A stretch of DNA of 64,000 nt, taken from positions 1-64,000 of IMG/VR virus record IMGVR_UViG_3300005533_000009. The stretch is one strand, 5' to 3'. The stretch is from a virus. A model generated the notes under the pieces. The model was not told the origin of the DNA, searched no databases, and worked only from the letters and a program-made list of their open reading frames with translations. Position numbers and translations under genes: made by a program. Of the stretch, positions 13,706 through 23,057 are shown piece by piece (the first letter of the stretch is position 1; every line of letters starts with the position of its first letter).

Positions 13706-14716
13706 ATGCAAAGAATACTATTTATCACTAAGAAAGGGCAGAAGTATTCTGAGGAATATGGGTATACTCACTGCTCAAGCGGATTAAAAAATTCAGCAAG
13801 GTTCGTAGTAGATATGCTACGAGCTAACGGCGTTGATGCAAAGTTAGTAGATGTTATTGACAATAATGATATTGACAGGGAAGTATTTAAGTTTAAACCT
13901 GATATAGTGATAATTGAAGCTCTTTGGGTAATTCCAGAAAAATTTAGCATTTTAAAAAAACTTCATCCCAAGGTTAAATGGGTAGTAAGAATACATAGCG
14001 AGGTTCCTTTTCTAGCTACTGAAGGTATTGCTATAAAATGGATTATAGAGTATTTAAGAAAGAACGTATTTGTTGCTTTTAATTCCCTTCGTGCTCAGTT
14101 TGAGTTTATGGAATTAACCAAGTCAGATAAAATCATTTATCTGCCTAACTTTTTTCCAACACACGATGTTAAAAAAAATAAAAAGCGCACATCTGACCAT
14201 ATTTTGAATGTGGGATGCTTTGGCGCAATTAGACCAATGAAAAATCAGCTTATGCAAGCCTTGGCAGCTATCCGATATGCCGAATTGCATGATAAATTTT
14301 TGGTATTTCACATAAATGCTTCTCGTGTAGAACAAAACGGTGAACCTGTGCTAGAAAATATTAGGGCACTATTTAAATACACTCCTAACACTTTTTTGGT
14401 AGAACATTCATGGTTAAATCAAAAGAATTTTCATGATTTACTACAAACCATGGATTTGAACATGTGTGTATCGTTAAGTGAAACGTTTTGTATTGTAGCA
14501 GCCGAATCGGTTGCACTGAATGTTCCTTTAGTATGCTCAGAAGAAGTTCATTGGGCTAACAAGATATCGAAGGCCGATCCTACTAGTATGAACAGCATAG
14601 TAAACCGAATAGAAGCTGTGTTGAATAATAAGATGTATGCAAACTTTATCAACAAGTACAACTTGAATAAATACGATAAGAAAAGTATTAATACATGGTT
14701 ACAGTTTGTAAAGTAA
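13706..14716 (+). CDS. Glycosyltransferase, GT-B fold (GT4-like)
   Basis: 336 residues from ATG 13706, chosen for the AGAGGT site just upstream. The longer open frame runs back through the tRNA genes and is not real. The C-terminal nucleotide-sugar site resembles family 4: LSETFCIVAAESVALNVPLV carries the E-x7-E type pattern. The N-terminal Rossmann part starts RILFITKKG. The acceptor is unknown. It is embedded in the tRNA array, away from the main sugar island. Confidence 0.75.
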   Translation: MQRILFITKKGQKYSEEYGYTHCSSGLKNSARFVVDMLRANGVDAKLVDVIDNNDIDREVFKFKPDIVIIEALWVIPEKFSILKKLHPKVKWVVRIHSEVPFLATEGIAIKWIIEYLRKNVFVAFNSLRAQFEFMELTKSDKIIYLPNFFPTHDVKKNKKRTSDHILNVGCFGAIRPMKNQLMQALAAIRYAELHDKFLVFHINASRVEQNGEPVLENIRALFKYTPNTFLVEHSWLNQKNFHDLLQTMDLNMCVSLSETFCIVAAESVALNVPLVCSEEVHWANKISKADPTSMNSIVNRIEAVLNNKMYANFINKYNLNKYDKKSINTWLQFVK

Positions 14717-14727
14717 AATTTTAATGT

Positions 14728-14802
14728 GGGCGATTAGTTTATTCAGGAAAACTCTCGGTTTGCACCCGAGGGAGGGCGGAGCGTAGCCGCCATTGTCCAC
14801 CA
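14728..14802 (+). tRNA. tRNA-Ala(UGC), unusual T-loop
   Basis: 75 nt, CCA encoded, acceptor GGGCGAT/ATTGTCC, anticodon stem CTCGG/CCGAG with loop TTTGCAC. The T stem GGCGG/CCGCC is solid but its loop is AGCGTAG, not TTCRANN. Confidence 0.75.
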
Positions 14803-14823
14803 AAATTTGTTGATTGGAAAACC

Positions 14824-14860
14824 GCCTCAGGGAGACTAAAAATCTCCTTGGGGCTTTTTT
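14824..14860 (+). terminator. Strong rho-independent terminator after the tRNA array
   Basis: A 12-bp stem starting GCCTCAGGGAGA, a 7-nt loop and a run of six T. It separates the tRNA unit from the packaging genes. Confidence 0.9.
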
Positions 14861-14922
14861 ATTGCTTGACTCAGACCCACCTTGCTCGAAAGTCTATGAC
14901 GGTGAGCTTGGAGAGTCCATGC

Positions 14923-15267
14923 GTGAAATCGGATTATAAATTAAAAAAGCTGTATAGAGAACTTAACGAAAAATACTTTGATAATTCCCTACCAGATTTA
15001 CAAGTAGCCTTCTTTTCTCCAGAACATTTCAAACAAAAGAAATGGGGTGGAAAAATGACTGTGGCTGCAACAGAATTTCACGATAACAAGCCAGCAATAG
15101 TAGCTCTAAAAAAGCAAAAAGAAAATTGTTATACCGATATAAAACTGTCTTTATTACATGAGATGATCCATGTTAAGACGGGCATTATAAATTGCGAAAA
15201 AAGCAAAAAGTTTAAGAAAGAGATTCGTAGGCTTGCCGCAGAGGGAGCTTTCGACGACGTACTATAA
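14923..15267 (+). CDS. SprT-like zinc metalloprotease
   Basis: 114 residues from GTG 14923, preferred because GGAGAG lies 9 nt upstream. ATG 14896 in the same frame has a weaker site. The opening YKLKKLYRELNEKYFDNSLP and the HEMIH zinc motif in LLHEMIHVKTG are typical of SprT/spartan-like proteases. It has no C-terminal zinc ribbon, so only the catalytic half is present. Confidence 0.75.
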   Translation: MKSDYKLKKLYRELNEKYFDNSLPDLQVAFFSPEHFKQKKWGGKMTVAATEFHDNKPAIVALKKQKENCYTDIKLSLLHEMIHVKTGIINCEKSKKFKKEIRRLAAEGAFDDVL

Positions 15268-15285
15268 GACTCAGGAGACTAAAAT

Positions 15286-15627
15286 ATGTCAGTTGTTGAA
15301 GAAGTAAAAGCAGAAGTGGAAAAAGTTGTAGAAGAAGTTAAGAAAGTTGAAGATCGTGTTCGAATTGATCTTGAAGATGGTGAAAAGTTTGTTGTTACTA
15401 AACTAGAAAATGACTTCTTGAAGGCACAAGTAGAACTACAACAAATTGAAGCTCGTGCAAAGCACTTGAGAGAAGTGGCTCAGAACGTTTCCAAGGCTTA
15501 CACTACAAAGCTAGAAGAATTGGCAAAGAAATATGAAATCAGCTTGAAAGAATTCTTCTACAATGCCGTAGAAACTGCTTTTATGAAGAATCAGACCCCA
15601 CCTCCACAACCTCCAGCACAGGGATAA
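15286..15627 (+). CDS. Coiled-coil hypothetical protein
   Basis: 113 residues, highly charged and helical through residue ~95, ending in a proline-rich tail. Start chosen by CAGGAG upstream. It lies directly before the terminase genes. Unknown function, possibly an internal or packaging accessory protein. Confidence 0.65.
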   Translation: MSVVEEVKAEVEKVVEEVKKVEDRVRIDLEDGEKFVVTKLENDFLKAQVELQQIEARAKHLREVAQNVSKAYTTKLEELAKKYEISLKEFFYNAVETAFMKNQTPPPQPPAQG

Positions 15628-15630
15628 GCA

Positions 15631-16149
15631 ATGGAAGAAGACGTAAAGACGGAAGCGACTCCTCCTACGCCCACAGCTATCGTCATACGTAACAGAGATG
15701 GAAAGATTAGAACTGGGCTTAGAGACGAAGCGGGAAAATTTGTTAGAACCAAACCAAGATCAGTGCCAGATAGTAGAGAAATCAAAAAAGTAGGCAGAAA
15801 ATTCCTGATGGAGTATGAAGCCGATGAATCTGGTAAGATCACAAAGCGTTCTAAGACAAGACTCAGAAAGATAGTAGACACTGCTTATAAGCACGCCACG
15901 TATGATGGTGAAGATGCCAAGATGGTAGGTGCAGCTAAGCAGTGGGCGGATTGGTTAATGCTCTACTTTGTTGGAAAACCCGGCCCTATGGATGAAGACA
16001 GAGAAGAAAAGGGGCAGGGCATACAATTTGTTATTGGTATGATGCCAGAATTACCTAACAAAGAAGTTATTGACGAGCATGTTCCACCTTCAAAACCTAC
16101 TTTTGCTAAAGTAGTTTCAGTGGAGACTAATCCAGTAAATAAGGAATGA
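15631..16149 (+). CDS. Candidate terminase small subunit
   Basis: 172 residues, basic middle (KRSKTRLRKI) and acidic N-terminus. There is no motif that proves TerS. The call rests on size and on lying one nucleotide upstream of the large-subunit gene, where TerS usually is. It would recognise the packaging site and load TerL. Confidence 0.45.
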   Translation: MEEDVKTEATPPTPTAIVIRNRDGKIRTGLRDEAGKFVRTKPRSVPDSREIKKVGRKFLMEYEADESGKITKRSKTRLRKIVDTAYKHATYDGEDAKMVGAAKQWADWLMLYFVGKPGPMDEDREEKGQGIQFVIGMMPELPNKEVIDEHVPPSKPTFAKVVSVETNPVNKE

Positions 16150-16150
16150 A

Positions 16151-17848
16151 ATGCCTAGAAAAACAGCAACTAAAGAACCTAAAAAGGACATATCTCCTTA
16201 TATTTCTGCTGATGGCACGCTGGATATTAGTAAAAAGTTTAAACACCAAGCTAAACAGATGGAACTATGGAGATTGAAGGTCCGAGATGGAATTCAATAC
16301 ATAGTTCCGGCTGCTCCTCAGTGCCTTGCCGTGGGCGGTATCCGTTCTGGTAAGACAAGCGGCTGGATGATGTTTCTTGTCATGAATTACTGCATGGCTT
16401 GGGAAAAATGTGATATTTTAATTCTTCGACGTACATTTAAAGAATTGGAATCAGGCGCAATTGCCGATTTTAAAGCTTTTGTACCAGAAGAACTTTATAG
16501 TTATGATTCTACTAAACACGTTGCTACATTAGTTAATGGTTCGCGTGTTGTTTTTGGTCATTGCCAGAACAACAAAGAAAGAGATATTGAACAGTATCTT
16601 GGACAAGCTTACCCCGGCATATTAGTAGACGAATGTGGTCAGTTTTCTCCCGATGCGTGGATGATGTTACGTTCTCGTAACACCGTTAATGCATCCTGTG
16701 TTCCTAATAAACATGGGCACATGCCATTACCCTGTATGGTTGGTTGTACCAACCCTCTTGGTCCTTTTTACGAATACTACAACACGGTATTCGTGCAAAA
16801 AGAACCATGGCAAAAGCCAGAAGATGCCAAGAAGGATGATAACGGCTACTGGTGGACATTTGAAACAGGAGATTGGCGCTTAATATATGATCCTAATGAA
16901 TGGGCTTATAATAGAACTACCGTATTAGATAATCCTAAGTTATTAGAGCGTGATCCCGGCATCATTGCTCGTCTTAATACTTTCCCTAAAGCCAAGAGAG
17001 ATAAAATGCTACTTGGTCTTGATGGGCCAGTAGAGGGACAGTATTTTGATGTGTGGTCAGAAGATTACCACGTAATCAATCTGAGAGAAGACCCCGAAGC
17101 TATTATATGGCAACCATGGCAACCCGTATGGGCCAGCCAAGACTGGGGTATGGGACACGCTAACGCTGCTTATTTATTTACAAGAGCAGATGTTAAGACT
17201 CTGAATGGTGAGTATAGAACTAAAGTAGTATGCTTTAAAGAAATAGTTACTACAGGCGGAAAAGCTCATAGAGAGTGGGCTAACTTGCTAGCTAAAAGTT
17301 GTAAGTTGCCATTTTCTACTCCTGAGTATCCTACAGGCTATCCAGTAAAATTAAAAGCTATTTACTTCTCTCACGAAAAGTTTAATAGACAGATGGATGG
17401 TTTTGGACATACTCCAGCCGATGAGTATTCTCGTTCACTTAGAGAAGTTGGATTACCTCCAGTTACTAGAGGCACGCAAGATCGTATCGGATCAGCCTCA
17501 TTGATGTATAACTTACTAAAGAACGGTGAGTTAGTAATCCTTGATACTTGCAAAGATATTATAACTGCAATTCCTACATTAATGCGTGATCCTGATTTGA
17601 TGGATGACGTTTTGAAGACCAGTGCTAAAGGCGACGACTGTTATGACGGTTTTAGGCTAGGTCTTTATGGAATGCTAGCGTCTAAACGACAACCAAGAGA
17701 AGAATTATTGATGGCACACGCTGAAACTCTTGATCCTCTGGCTAAACATTTTTATTTAATGAAATTAGCAGCGGAACAAGCAAACAGAAGTACAGTGTTC
17801 ACTCAGACAAAAGAGCCAGTGTGGGTAAGCAAGTTAAATAATAGTTAG
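16151..17848 (+). CDS. terL: Terminase large subunit
   Basis: Packaging motor of 565 residues. The ATPase domain has Walker A GGIRSGKTS (residues 62-70) and Walker B GILVDECG (D160, E161). The nuclease domain has SQDWGMGHANAAYLF with D331 as a metal ligand, and a late GDDCYDGFRLGLY segment likely supplies another acidic ligand. It cuts concatemers and drives DNA into the prohead through the portal encoded downstream. Confidence 0.9.
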   Translation: MPRKTATKEPKKDISPYISADGTLDISKKFKHQAKQMELWRLKVRDGIQYIVPAAPQCLAVGGIRSGKTSGWMMFLVMNYCMAWEKCDILILRRTFKELESGAIADFKAFVPEELYSYDSTKHVATLVNGSRVVFGHCQNNKERDIEQYLGQAYPGILVDECGQFSPDAWMMLRSRNTVNASCVPNKHGHMPLPCMVGCTNPLGPFYEYYNTVFVQKEPWQKPEDAKKDDNGYWWTFETGDWRLIYDPNEWAYNRTTVLDNPKLLERDPGIIARLNTFPKAKRDKMLLGLDGPVEGQYFDVWSEDYHVINLREDPEAIIWQPWQPVWASQDWGMGHANAAYLFTRADVKTLNGEYRTKVVCFKEIVTTGGKAHREWANLLAKSCKLPFSTPEYPTGYPVKLKAIYFSHEKFNRQMDGFGHTPADEYSRSLREVGLPPVTRGTQDRIGSASLMYNLLKNGELVILDTCKDIITAIPTLMRDPDLMDDVLKTSAKGDDCYDGFRLGLYGMLASKRQPREELLMAHAETLDPLAKHFYLMKLAAEQANRSTVFTQTKEPVWVSKLNNS

Positions 17849-17860
17849 TAGTATGATTTT

Positions 17861-17933
17861 ATCAAAAGCCTAATTAACTTTTGATTGTTACACGGTGGGG
17901 AGTGCCGACACACTCCTCACTAACTTTTGTCGG
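17861..17933 (+). promoter_or_regulatory. HEG leader pseudoknot, copy 1
   Basis: Hairpin 1 ATCAAAAG (17861-17868)/CTTTTGAT (17878-17885). Hairpin 2 is 10 bp (17895-17904/17911-17920) with loop CCGACA. TGTCGG at 17928-17933 complements the whole loop and touches the ribosome-binding site. The GIY-YIG gene follows at 17942. Confidence 0.85.
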
Positions 17934-17941
17934 AAAGAAAA

Positions 17942-18451
17942 ATGAATAAATTTTATTGTTATTTTTGGCTACGTGAAGATGGTACCCCTTATTATGTGGG
18001 AAAGGGCACAAGACATCGAGCATACACAAAGTATTTTCATTGCTCTGATGTACCTAAAGACAAATCTAGAATTATAATACAATATTATAATTCGGAAGAA
18101 GAGGCTTTAGAAGCAGAGGTATTCTTTATAGAATACTTTGGAAGATTAGATTTAAATACGGGTATATTACGAAATTTGACCAATGGAGGTGATAACCCTC
18201 CACGCTATAAAGGCAAGAATAAAAAAGCGCAATGTCATCCCGATAGAAAACATAAAGCCTTAGGATTATGCCAACTCTGCTATAAAGACAAGTGGAGAAG
18301 AACAGCAGGAATACCTAAGAGAGAATTAAAAACACACTGCATTCATGGTCATCCTTTAGATGATCAAAATACATACATATTAAATGGCGTAAGACGTTGT
18401 AAAAGATGTATGCATAGATACTATATCAACCGTAAGATGCGTGAGCAATAG
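17942..18451 (+). CDS. GIY-YIG homing endonuclease
   Basis: 169 residues from ATG 17942. The GIY-YIG core YCYFWLREDGTPYYVGKG is at the N-terminus, with the catalytic Arg region RHRAYTKY and a Glu at AEVFFIEYFGR. Two zinc clusters follow: CHPDRKHKALGLCQLC, and a THC...GH...NTY...CKRC module shared with endonuclease VII-type HEGs in this genome. Inserted between terL and the next virion-region gene. Confidence 0.9.
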   Translation: MNKFYCYFWLREDGTPYYVGKGTRHRAYTKYFHCSDVPKDKSRIIIQYYNSEEEALEAEVFFIEYFGRLDLNTGILRNLTNGGDNPPRYKGKNKKAQCHPDRKHKALGLCQLCYKDKWRRTAGIPKRELKTHCIHGHPLDDQNTYILNGVRRCKRCMHRYYINRKMREQ

Positions 18452-18932
18452 GACTCAGAAAAAGATGGGTAGACCAAAAGGTTTGAGAAAAAACAAAGAA
18501 ACAGGCGAATGGTATATGAAAAATACCACTAAGAAGAAAGCCAAAAATAAAAAGGTTGAAAAATCAAACCTTTTGGACTCATTTTCAGAAAAGCTTATAG
18601 ATAGACTAGAAACAGACCTCGTAATGCTGCGCCAAGATTATGAAAGACGCTTGCAAGATAAGGACGTAGTTATAGCCAATCTAAGAGAAGAAAAGCAACA
18701 GCTAATATCTAAAGTTGCTCTCTATGAATTAACCATTTTACCCCGCGCATCCGTACAGGGTGCCGAGGTGGTAGCGTATCAGAAGCCTACAAAGCCTACC
18801 TTTTCAGCTAAAGATTTTCTATCCAATCCTCCTATCATGACTAGATGGCAGCAATTGAATCAACAGCATGAAGAGCAGATGAAAGCAGAAGATGAAGCGG
18901 AAAAGGCTGCTAAACAAGATTCTCAAGGATAA
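18441..18932 (+). CDS. Coiled-coil hypothetical protein
   Basis: Basic N-terminus (KKMGRPKGLRK), a long coiled coil over residues ~45-95 and a charged C-terminus. GTG 18441 overlaps the HEG end by 11 nt. ATG 18465 lies downstream of a GACTCAG heptamer and is the other likely start. Lies between terminase and portal; function unknown. Confidence 0.65.
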   Translation: MSNRTQKKMGRPKGLRKNKETGEWYMKNTTKKKAKNKKVEKSNLLDSFSEKLIDRLETDLVMLRQDYERRLQDKDVVIANLREEKQQLISKVALYELTILPRASVQGAEVVAYQKPTKPTFSAKDFLSNPPIMTRWQQLNQQHEEQMKAEDEAEKAAKQDSQG

Positions 18933-18935
18933 ATT

Positions 18936-19409
18936 ATGGCATTTCAAACAGCAGACAAGCAGAAAACATTTGGTTCACGTTTTCGTCAGAAAAAGTATGA
19001 TCAGCACCACCCAGCCGAAGAAGAAGGTTCAATGAAGAAAATGGCTCCTGACCATGAAAAGCAGGAGTCTCCAGAATTTGAAGCGGGTGAACAAGAAGGT
19101 CAAGTTGAAGGTTCCGATGAGATGAATCAAAATGAGGCACCTCAGTCAGTAGTAGGAGCCCATGGTAAAGCAACCAGCGTTCATGTAGCCCATGATCACG
19201 GTGCAAACCAACATCACGTAACCTCAACTCATGCCGATGGTCACGTACATAAGAGTTCACATGCATCATCTAAGGATGCTCATCAAGCCGCAGGTATGCT
19301 AGGTGGAGCAGAAGAAAACCCTGCTGAGCAAAATCCAGAAGACGCTATGCTAGGCGGCGAACCAGAAGGCCCAGAGTCTGATGGTTTTAGAATGCCTAGA
19401 TTGGCTTAA
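18936..19409 (+). CDS. Histidine-rich acidic hypothetical protein
   Basis: 157 residues, low complexity, with a striking His-rich block around residues 75-110 (alternating HVAHDHG, NQHHV, DGHVH). It could bind metal or be disordered. No domain recognised. Stop and next start share TAATG. Confidence 0.65.
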   Translation: MAFQTADKQKTFGSRFRQKKYDQHHPAEEEGSMKKMAPDHEKQESPEFEAGEQEGQVEGSDEMNQNEAPQSVVGAHGKATSVHVAHDHGANQHHVTSTHADGHVHKSSHASSKDAHQAAGMLGGAEENPAEQNPEDAMLGGEPEGPESDGFRMPRLA

Positions 19410-19576
19410 TGCCATTTGCATCGAAGGCGCAGCAAAGATATCTCCACGCTCATCCTGAAAAGGTAGGTGGAGAGTCTGCTCTTAAAGAATGGGATAGTGC
19501 CACCGATTTTTCCCATCTTCCAGAGAGAAAAGATAAAAAGTTTAGCTACGCCAAGAAAAAGAAAAAGGAAGAATAG
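19409..19576 (+). CDS. Small conserved-type protein (55 aa)
   Basis: ATG overlaps the upstream TAA. The sequence opens MPFASKAQQRYLHAHPEK and ends in a lysine-rich tail. The SKAQxRYL...P...W opening resembles a widespread small phage protein family of unknown function. Stop is directly followed by the next ATG. Confidence 0.7.
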   Translation: MPFASKAQQRYLHAHPEKVGGESALKEWDSATDFSHLPERKDKKFSYAKKKKKEE

Positions 19577-19783
19577 ATGGCTACTGGACTTGGACATAAG
19601 TGGGCACAAAAAGCAACAAAGAAGATGAAAGAAAAGGGAACGGAAGGTTCTCTTACTCGTGCTGCACATTCAGCAGGGTACGATTCTCCTTTAGAGTATG
19701 CTCACCATATTAAGTCTCATAAAGACGAATATTCCGGTAAGATGCGTAAAAAGGCGAATTTCGCCGCGAACATTAACGCTTAA
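19577..19783 (+). CDS. Small basic hypothetical protein (68 aa)
   Basis: Starts immediately after the preceding stop. Lysine-rich helix, then a GYDSPLEYAHHIKSHKD segment. Tightly packed in the terminase-portal interval. Function unknown. Confidence 0.65.
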   Translation: MATGLGHKWAQKATKKMKEKGTEGSLTRAAHSAGYDSPLEYAHHIKSHKDEYSGKMRKKANFAANINA

Positions 19784-19788
19784 AGTTT

Positions 19789-19849
19789 GCTGTCAGCCTA
19801 ATTAACTGATGGCGGGGAGTGCTTACACACTCCCCAAACTCTATGTAAG
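19789..19849 (+). promoter_or_regulatory. HEG leader pseudoknot, copy 2
   Basis: Hairpin 1 (19789-19796/19806-19813) has loop CCTAATTAA, identical to copy 1. Hairpin 2 GGGGAGTG (19814-19821)/CACTCCCC (19828-19835) has loop CTTACA. TGTAAG at 19844-19849 complements the loop and runs into the AAGGAGAG ribosome-binding site. Confidence 0.85.
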
Positions 19850-19859
19850 GAGAGTTGTA

Positions 19860-20312
19860 ATGGTTGTAGTAAAATGTAAGGGATGTGGTGTAAACATATA
19901 CACATATCCCAGTGTAAACAGAGTTTATTGTAGTCGTGAATGTAAATCCCTAAATATTAATTGGGGAGGTGGTAGACCCATTGACCCAACGGCCAAAATT
20001 CACGATCCTAACTATCATACTTTTAGGCATTGGAAATTATCTTATAAATTATCTGAGGAAGATATTCTTAGAAAAATCCAAGAACAAAACGGCGTGTGTC
20101 CTATATGTAAACTTCCATTGGTTTTATTTTTGGATGGCAAAGTACAGATTTATATAGACCATGATCATTCTTGTTGCCCTAAAAGTAAAACTTGTGGAAA
20201 ATGTGTTAGAGGCATAATACACATAGGATGCAATATAGGTTTAGGAGCTTTTAAAGACAATGCTACTATATGTAGAAACGCCGCAAAATACTTGGAAAAT
20301 TTTAATAAATAA
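19860..20312 (+). CDS. Endonuclease VII-type homing endonuclease
   Basis: 150 residues from ATG 19860. An N-terminal zinc finger (CKGCGVNI...CSRECK) precedes the nuclease: GVCPICKLPL, YIDHDHSCCPKSKTCGKCVRG, then IHIGCNIGLGAFKDN. The insert between the DHDH motif and the RG motif carries an extra CCxxxxxxCGxC zinc knuckle, shared with the HEG at 29578. Inserted just before the portal gene. Confidence 0.9.
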   Translation: MVVVKCKGCGVNIYTYPSVNRVYCSRECKSLNINWGGGRPIDPTAKIHDPNYHTFRHWKLSYKLSEEDILRKIQEQNGVCPICKLPLVLFLDGKVQIYIDHDHSCCPKSKTCGKCVRGIIHIGCNIGLGAFKDNATICRNAAKYLENFNK

Positions 20313-20326
20313 TTTAAGGAAGGTAC

Positions 20327-22972
20327 ATGCCCGAAGAATTTAACACAGATGTGCCTTCCAATGCCACAGATGTTGCTTCTCCTATACAACCAGAAAAACC
20401 AGAAGACAGTCCTATTGGAGTTTATGCTTCATTTGACTATAGCCCTGAACCTTTCGCAGAGTTGTCAGAAGAAGCTAAGAATGCGTTGGTGCAGCTAGAT
20501 AACGTCGCTACAAAGACAGACGTGGCTGCACGCAGACTTGAAGTAGAACAGGCATGGGAAGCTATACATTTTGATCGTGGATACCAACACCTGTTCCGAG
20601 GGAAACAGGGAGGGTGGATATTACCGGGAAATAACACCGGATATGGTGCCCAACAACAGCTAGCGAATAATGGTATTTATGAAACTAACGTTTACGGACC
20701 AAAGGGTGACATTATTGTTGCAGCTTTGTCGCGTGAAGTACCTAAGATAGAATTTTTCCCTGATAACCCTAATTATGGCCCAGATATCATTGCTGCTGAA
20801 GAAGCAGACAATTTTAAAATGATATGGGCAAGAAACAATAATCTACATCAGTTATTGGTAGATGTTTCTAGAATTTTTTGGAATGAAGACCGTGTATTGC
20901 TGTGGACTCGATATGAGTTGAACGGTCAAAAGTACGGGTTTGAAGATGATGATGCAAACGCACCTACAGTGCCTCAGGATCATCTCACTCCTCCGTCTGC
21001 TACACCTACTGGACAAGAAGAACTTGACGAGATTTTAAATCAAACTGAATCATTAGTACAACCAGATATCAGTGTAGAAGAGAAGTTAGGGCAAGATGCA
21101 GATCAAGCATTAAAGCCTACTCCGGTAATTAACAAAAAACCGCTAGGACGAGAAGTAACGACTGCATACGGCAAGTTGGATCATAAAGTCCCTATTGCTG
21201 TAGATAATCTATGTGATATGCAGTTTGTTCAGATTTTTGAAGATATTGACTTTGTAATTGCAAGAGCAAGATACCCTTGGATTGCAGATAAGATTAAGCC
21301 ATCAGGTAAAAATCAATCTGAATCTGAATTAGATAGAATTGCGCGTGAAAACACTAGACAGGCTGTTTTAGGAGCCTATGTTACTGGTGATTCATTTGCG
21401 AGACATGTCACTGTTACTCATACTTGGTTCAGACCTTCTATGTTTAATGATGACAGCATTGAAGACCATGTAAGAGCAGAATTGTTGGAGAATTTCCCAA
21501 ATGGTTGCTTACTTGTTAAAGTAGGTTCTGAATATGCCTTTTCTAGAAACGAAAGCATGGACGACCATATAGCCATCGCTCATCCTTTCGCTGGCAAAGG
21601 CCAAAACAGAAGAGCCATGGGAACTGCTCTTATCTCTGTACAAAAGAGAATTAATGATTGGGTAGATTTGATGGATGATTTCTTCAAGCGTACAGTGCCT
21701 AAGAAATGGTATAACGCAGAAGCTTTCGATATGGAAGCTATGAAGAAGTCGCCTAATACGCCGGGAACCTCTGGGCCATTTATGGTTCAGCCGGGACTAA
21801 CATCTCGTGATCAATACATGTTTGTGGAAGAAACTCCACAACCACAAAATGCTCTTGGTGATTTTATTAAGTGGTTTATTACCTCTGTTTCAGAAGAAAT
21901 TTCTGGAGCACTTCCTTCTTTGTTTGGTGCTGCTACTGGTGAAGAAACTGTAGGAAATGCAGTTATTCAGCGTGATCAGGCTCTACAGAGAGTAGGGTGC
22001 CCTTGGAATGCGGTTCAGGATTTGTTTGCAGAAGCTGCTAGACAAGCGGTTAAATGCGCGGCTGAATGCCGTGACGGTAAGAGTTTTTCTCAGTTGGTAA
22101 CAACTGGCCCCGATGGGCAAAACAAAAACATTACTGTTAACACTGCCAACCTATCAAAAGGTAAGGTTCTGTGTTATGCCGAATCTAACCCTGCATTCCC
22201 TGAATCATGGCAGCAGAGAGAGCGCAAGCTTCTTGAAATGATAGATACAGCTATGCAACAGCCTGCACTAGCTCAATGGTTATTCTCAACAGAGAACCTA
22301 CCAGTATTGGCTGACGGTATCAGAATGAAAGACTTCAAGATACCGGGAGCAATTTCTGTTACTAAGCAGAAGAATGAATTTGAAATCCTTTTGCGTAGTG
22401 GACCTACAGATAACCCTCAAAAGTTAATGGCCCAGCAACAGATGGAACAAGCTCAACAAGGCTATCAGCAAGCACAACAAGCTGCGGCTGTGAGTGGTCA
22501 ACCACTACCTCAAGAAATGCAAGCTGCTCCACAAGTGATGCAGCAATTGCAACAGGCTATTGAAGCTCTACCTCCTCAGGTAAGCACAGTGCCTATTGCA
22601 CAAGATGAAAGTGAAAATCATGCGGTTGAAGCCGATGTATGCTTTAGCTGGATGAATAGTAATGAAGGTCAGAAGTTTAAATTTGGTACACCAGAACAGA
22701 AGGAAGCTTACGAAAACGTACACCTTCACTGGCAAGAGCATTTGGCTATGGCAAAGAAGATTGCCGCAGCTAACGCTAAACCAGAAACTAAACCACCTTC
22801 TGAAAGCATAAGCGCCCCAGTAGACAAGATGCCAACTAACGTGGCAATTCAATTGTTGAAGAAAATGAATGTAGATGCTACTCCAGAAGATTTTGCTGAG
22901 CATCAAAAACAACAATTAAATGATAAAATTGCTGCTAAAAGCATTCCTGATGCTATGAGAGATAACGGGTAA
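20327..22972 (+). CDS. Portal protein
   Basis: 881 residues, dodecameric DNA gate at the head vertex (family knowledge). Portal-like features: long mixed alpha/beta body, a segment EEISGALPSLFGAATGEETVGNAVIQ (residues ~525-550) like the region before the stem helices, and a Gln-rich coiled C-terminal region (~705-760). Placement after terminase and before a scaffold candidate supports the call. Start has AAGGAAGG. Confidence 0.78.
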   Translation: MPEEFNTDVPSNATDVASPIQPEKPEDSPIGVYASFDYSPEPFAELSEEAKNALVQLDNVATKTDVAARRLEVEQAWEAIHFDRGYQHLFRGKQGGWILPGNNTGYGAQQQLANNGIYETNVYGPKGDIIVAALSREVPKIEFFPDNPNYGPDIIAAEEADNFKMIWARNNNLHQLLVDVSRIFWNEDRVLLWTRYELNGQKYGFEDDDANAPTVPQDHLTPPSATPTGQEELDEILNQTESLVQPDISVEEKLGQDADQALKPTPVINKKPLGREVTTAYGKLDHKVPIAVDNLCDMQFVQIFEDIDFVIARARYPWIADKIKPSGKNQSESELDRIARENTRQAVLGAYVTGDSFARHVTVTHTWFRPSMFNDDSIEDHVRAELLENFPNGCLLVKVGSEYAFSRNESMDDHIAIAHPFAGKGQNRRAMGTALISVQKRINDWVDLMDDFFKRTVPKKWYNAEAFDMEAMKKSPNTPGTSGPFMVQPGLTSRDQYMFVEETPQPQNALGDFIKWFITSVSEEISGALPSLFGAATGEETVGNAVIQRDQALQRVGCPWNAVQDLFAEAARQAVKCAAECRDGKSFSQLVTTGPDGQNKNITVNTANLSKGKVLCYAESNPAFPESWQQRERKLLEMIDTAMQQPALAQWLFSTENLPVLADGIRMKDFKIPGAISVTKQKNEFEILLRSGPTDNPQKLMAQQQMEQAQQGYQQAQQAAAVSGQPLPQEMQAAPQVMQQLQQAIEALPPQVSTVPIAQDESENHAVEADVCFSWMNSNEGQKFKFGTPEQKEAYENVHLHWQEHLAMAKKIAAANAKPETKPPSESISAPVDKMPTNVAIQLLKKMNVDATPEDFAEHQKQQLNDKIAAKSIPDAMRDNG

Positions 22973-22977
22973 AATAT

Positions 22978-23046
22978 TTCAAAGGGTTGCTCCTTTGAAC
23001 AGGGAAGAGGGTTGCCTAGAACAATCCTCTTTCCGACTTTTCTAGG
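22978..23046 (+). promoter_or_regulatory. HEG leader pseudoknot, copy 3
   Basis: Hairpin 1 TTCAAAGG (22978-22985)/CCTTTGAA (22992-22999). Hairpin 2 is 13 bp (23002-23014/23022-23034) with loop CCTAGAA. TTCTAGG at 23040-23046 complements it and merges with the AGGAAG ribosome-binding site. Confidence 0.85.
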
Positions 23047-23057
23047 AAGTTATATAA

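Noticed and set aside
14848-14922. TTG 14848 start for the SprT-like gene
   Set aside because: It lies inside the terminator hairpin and lacks a ribosome-binding site.
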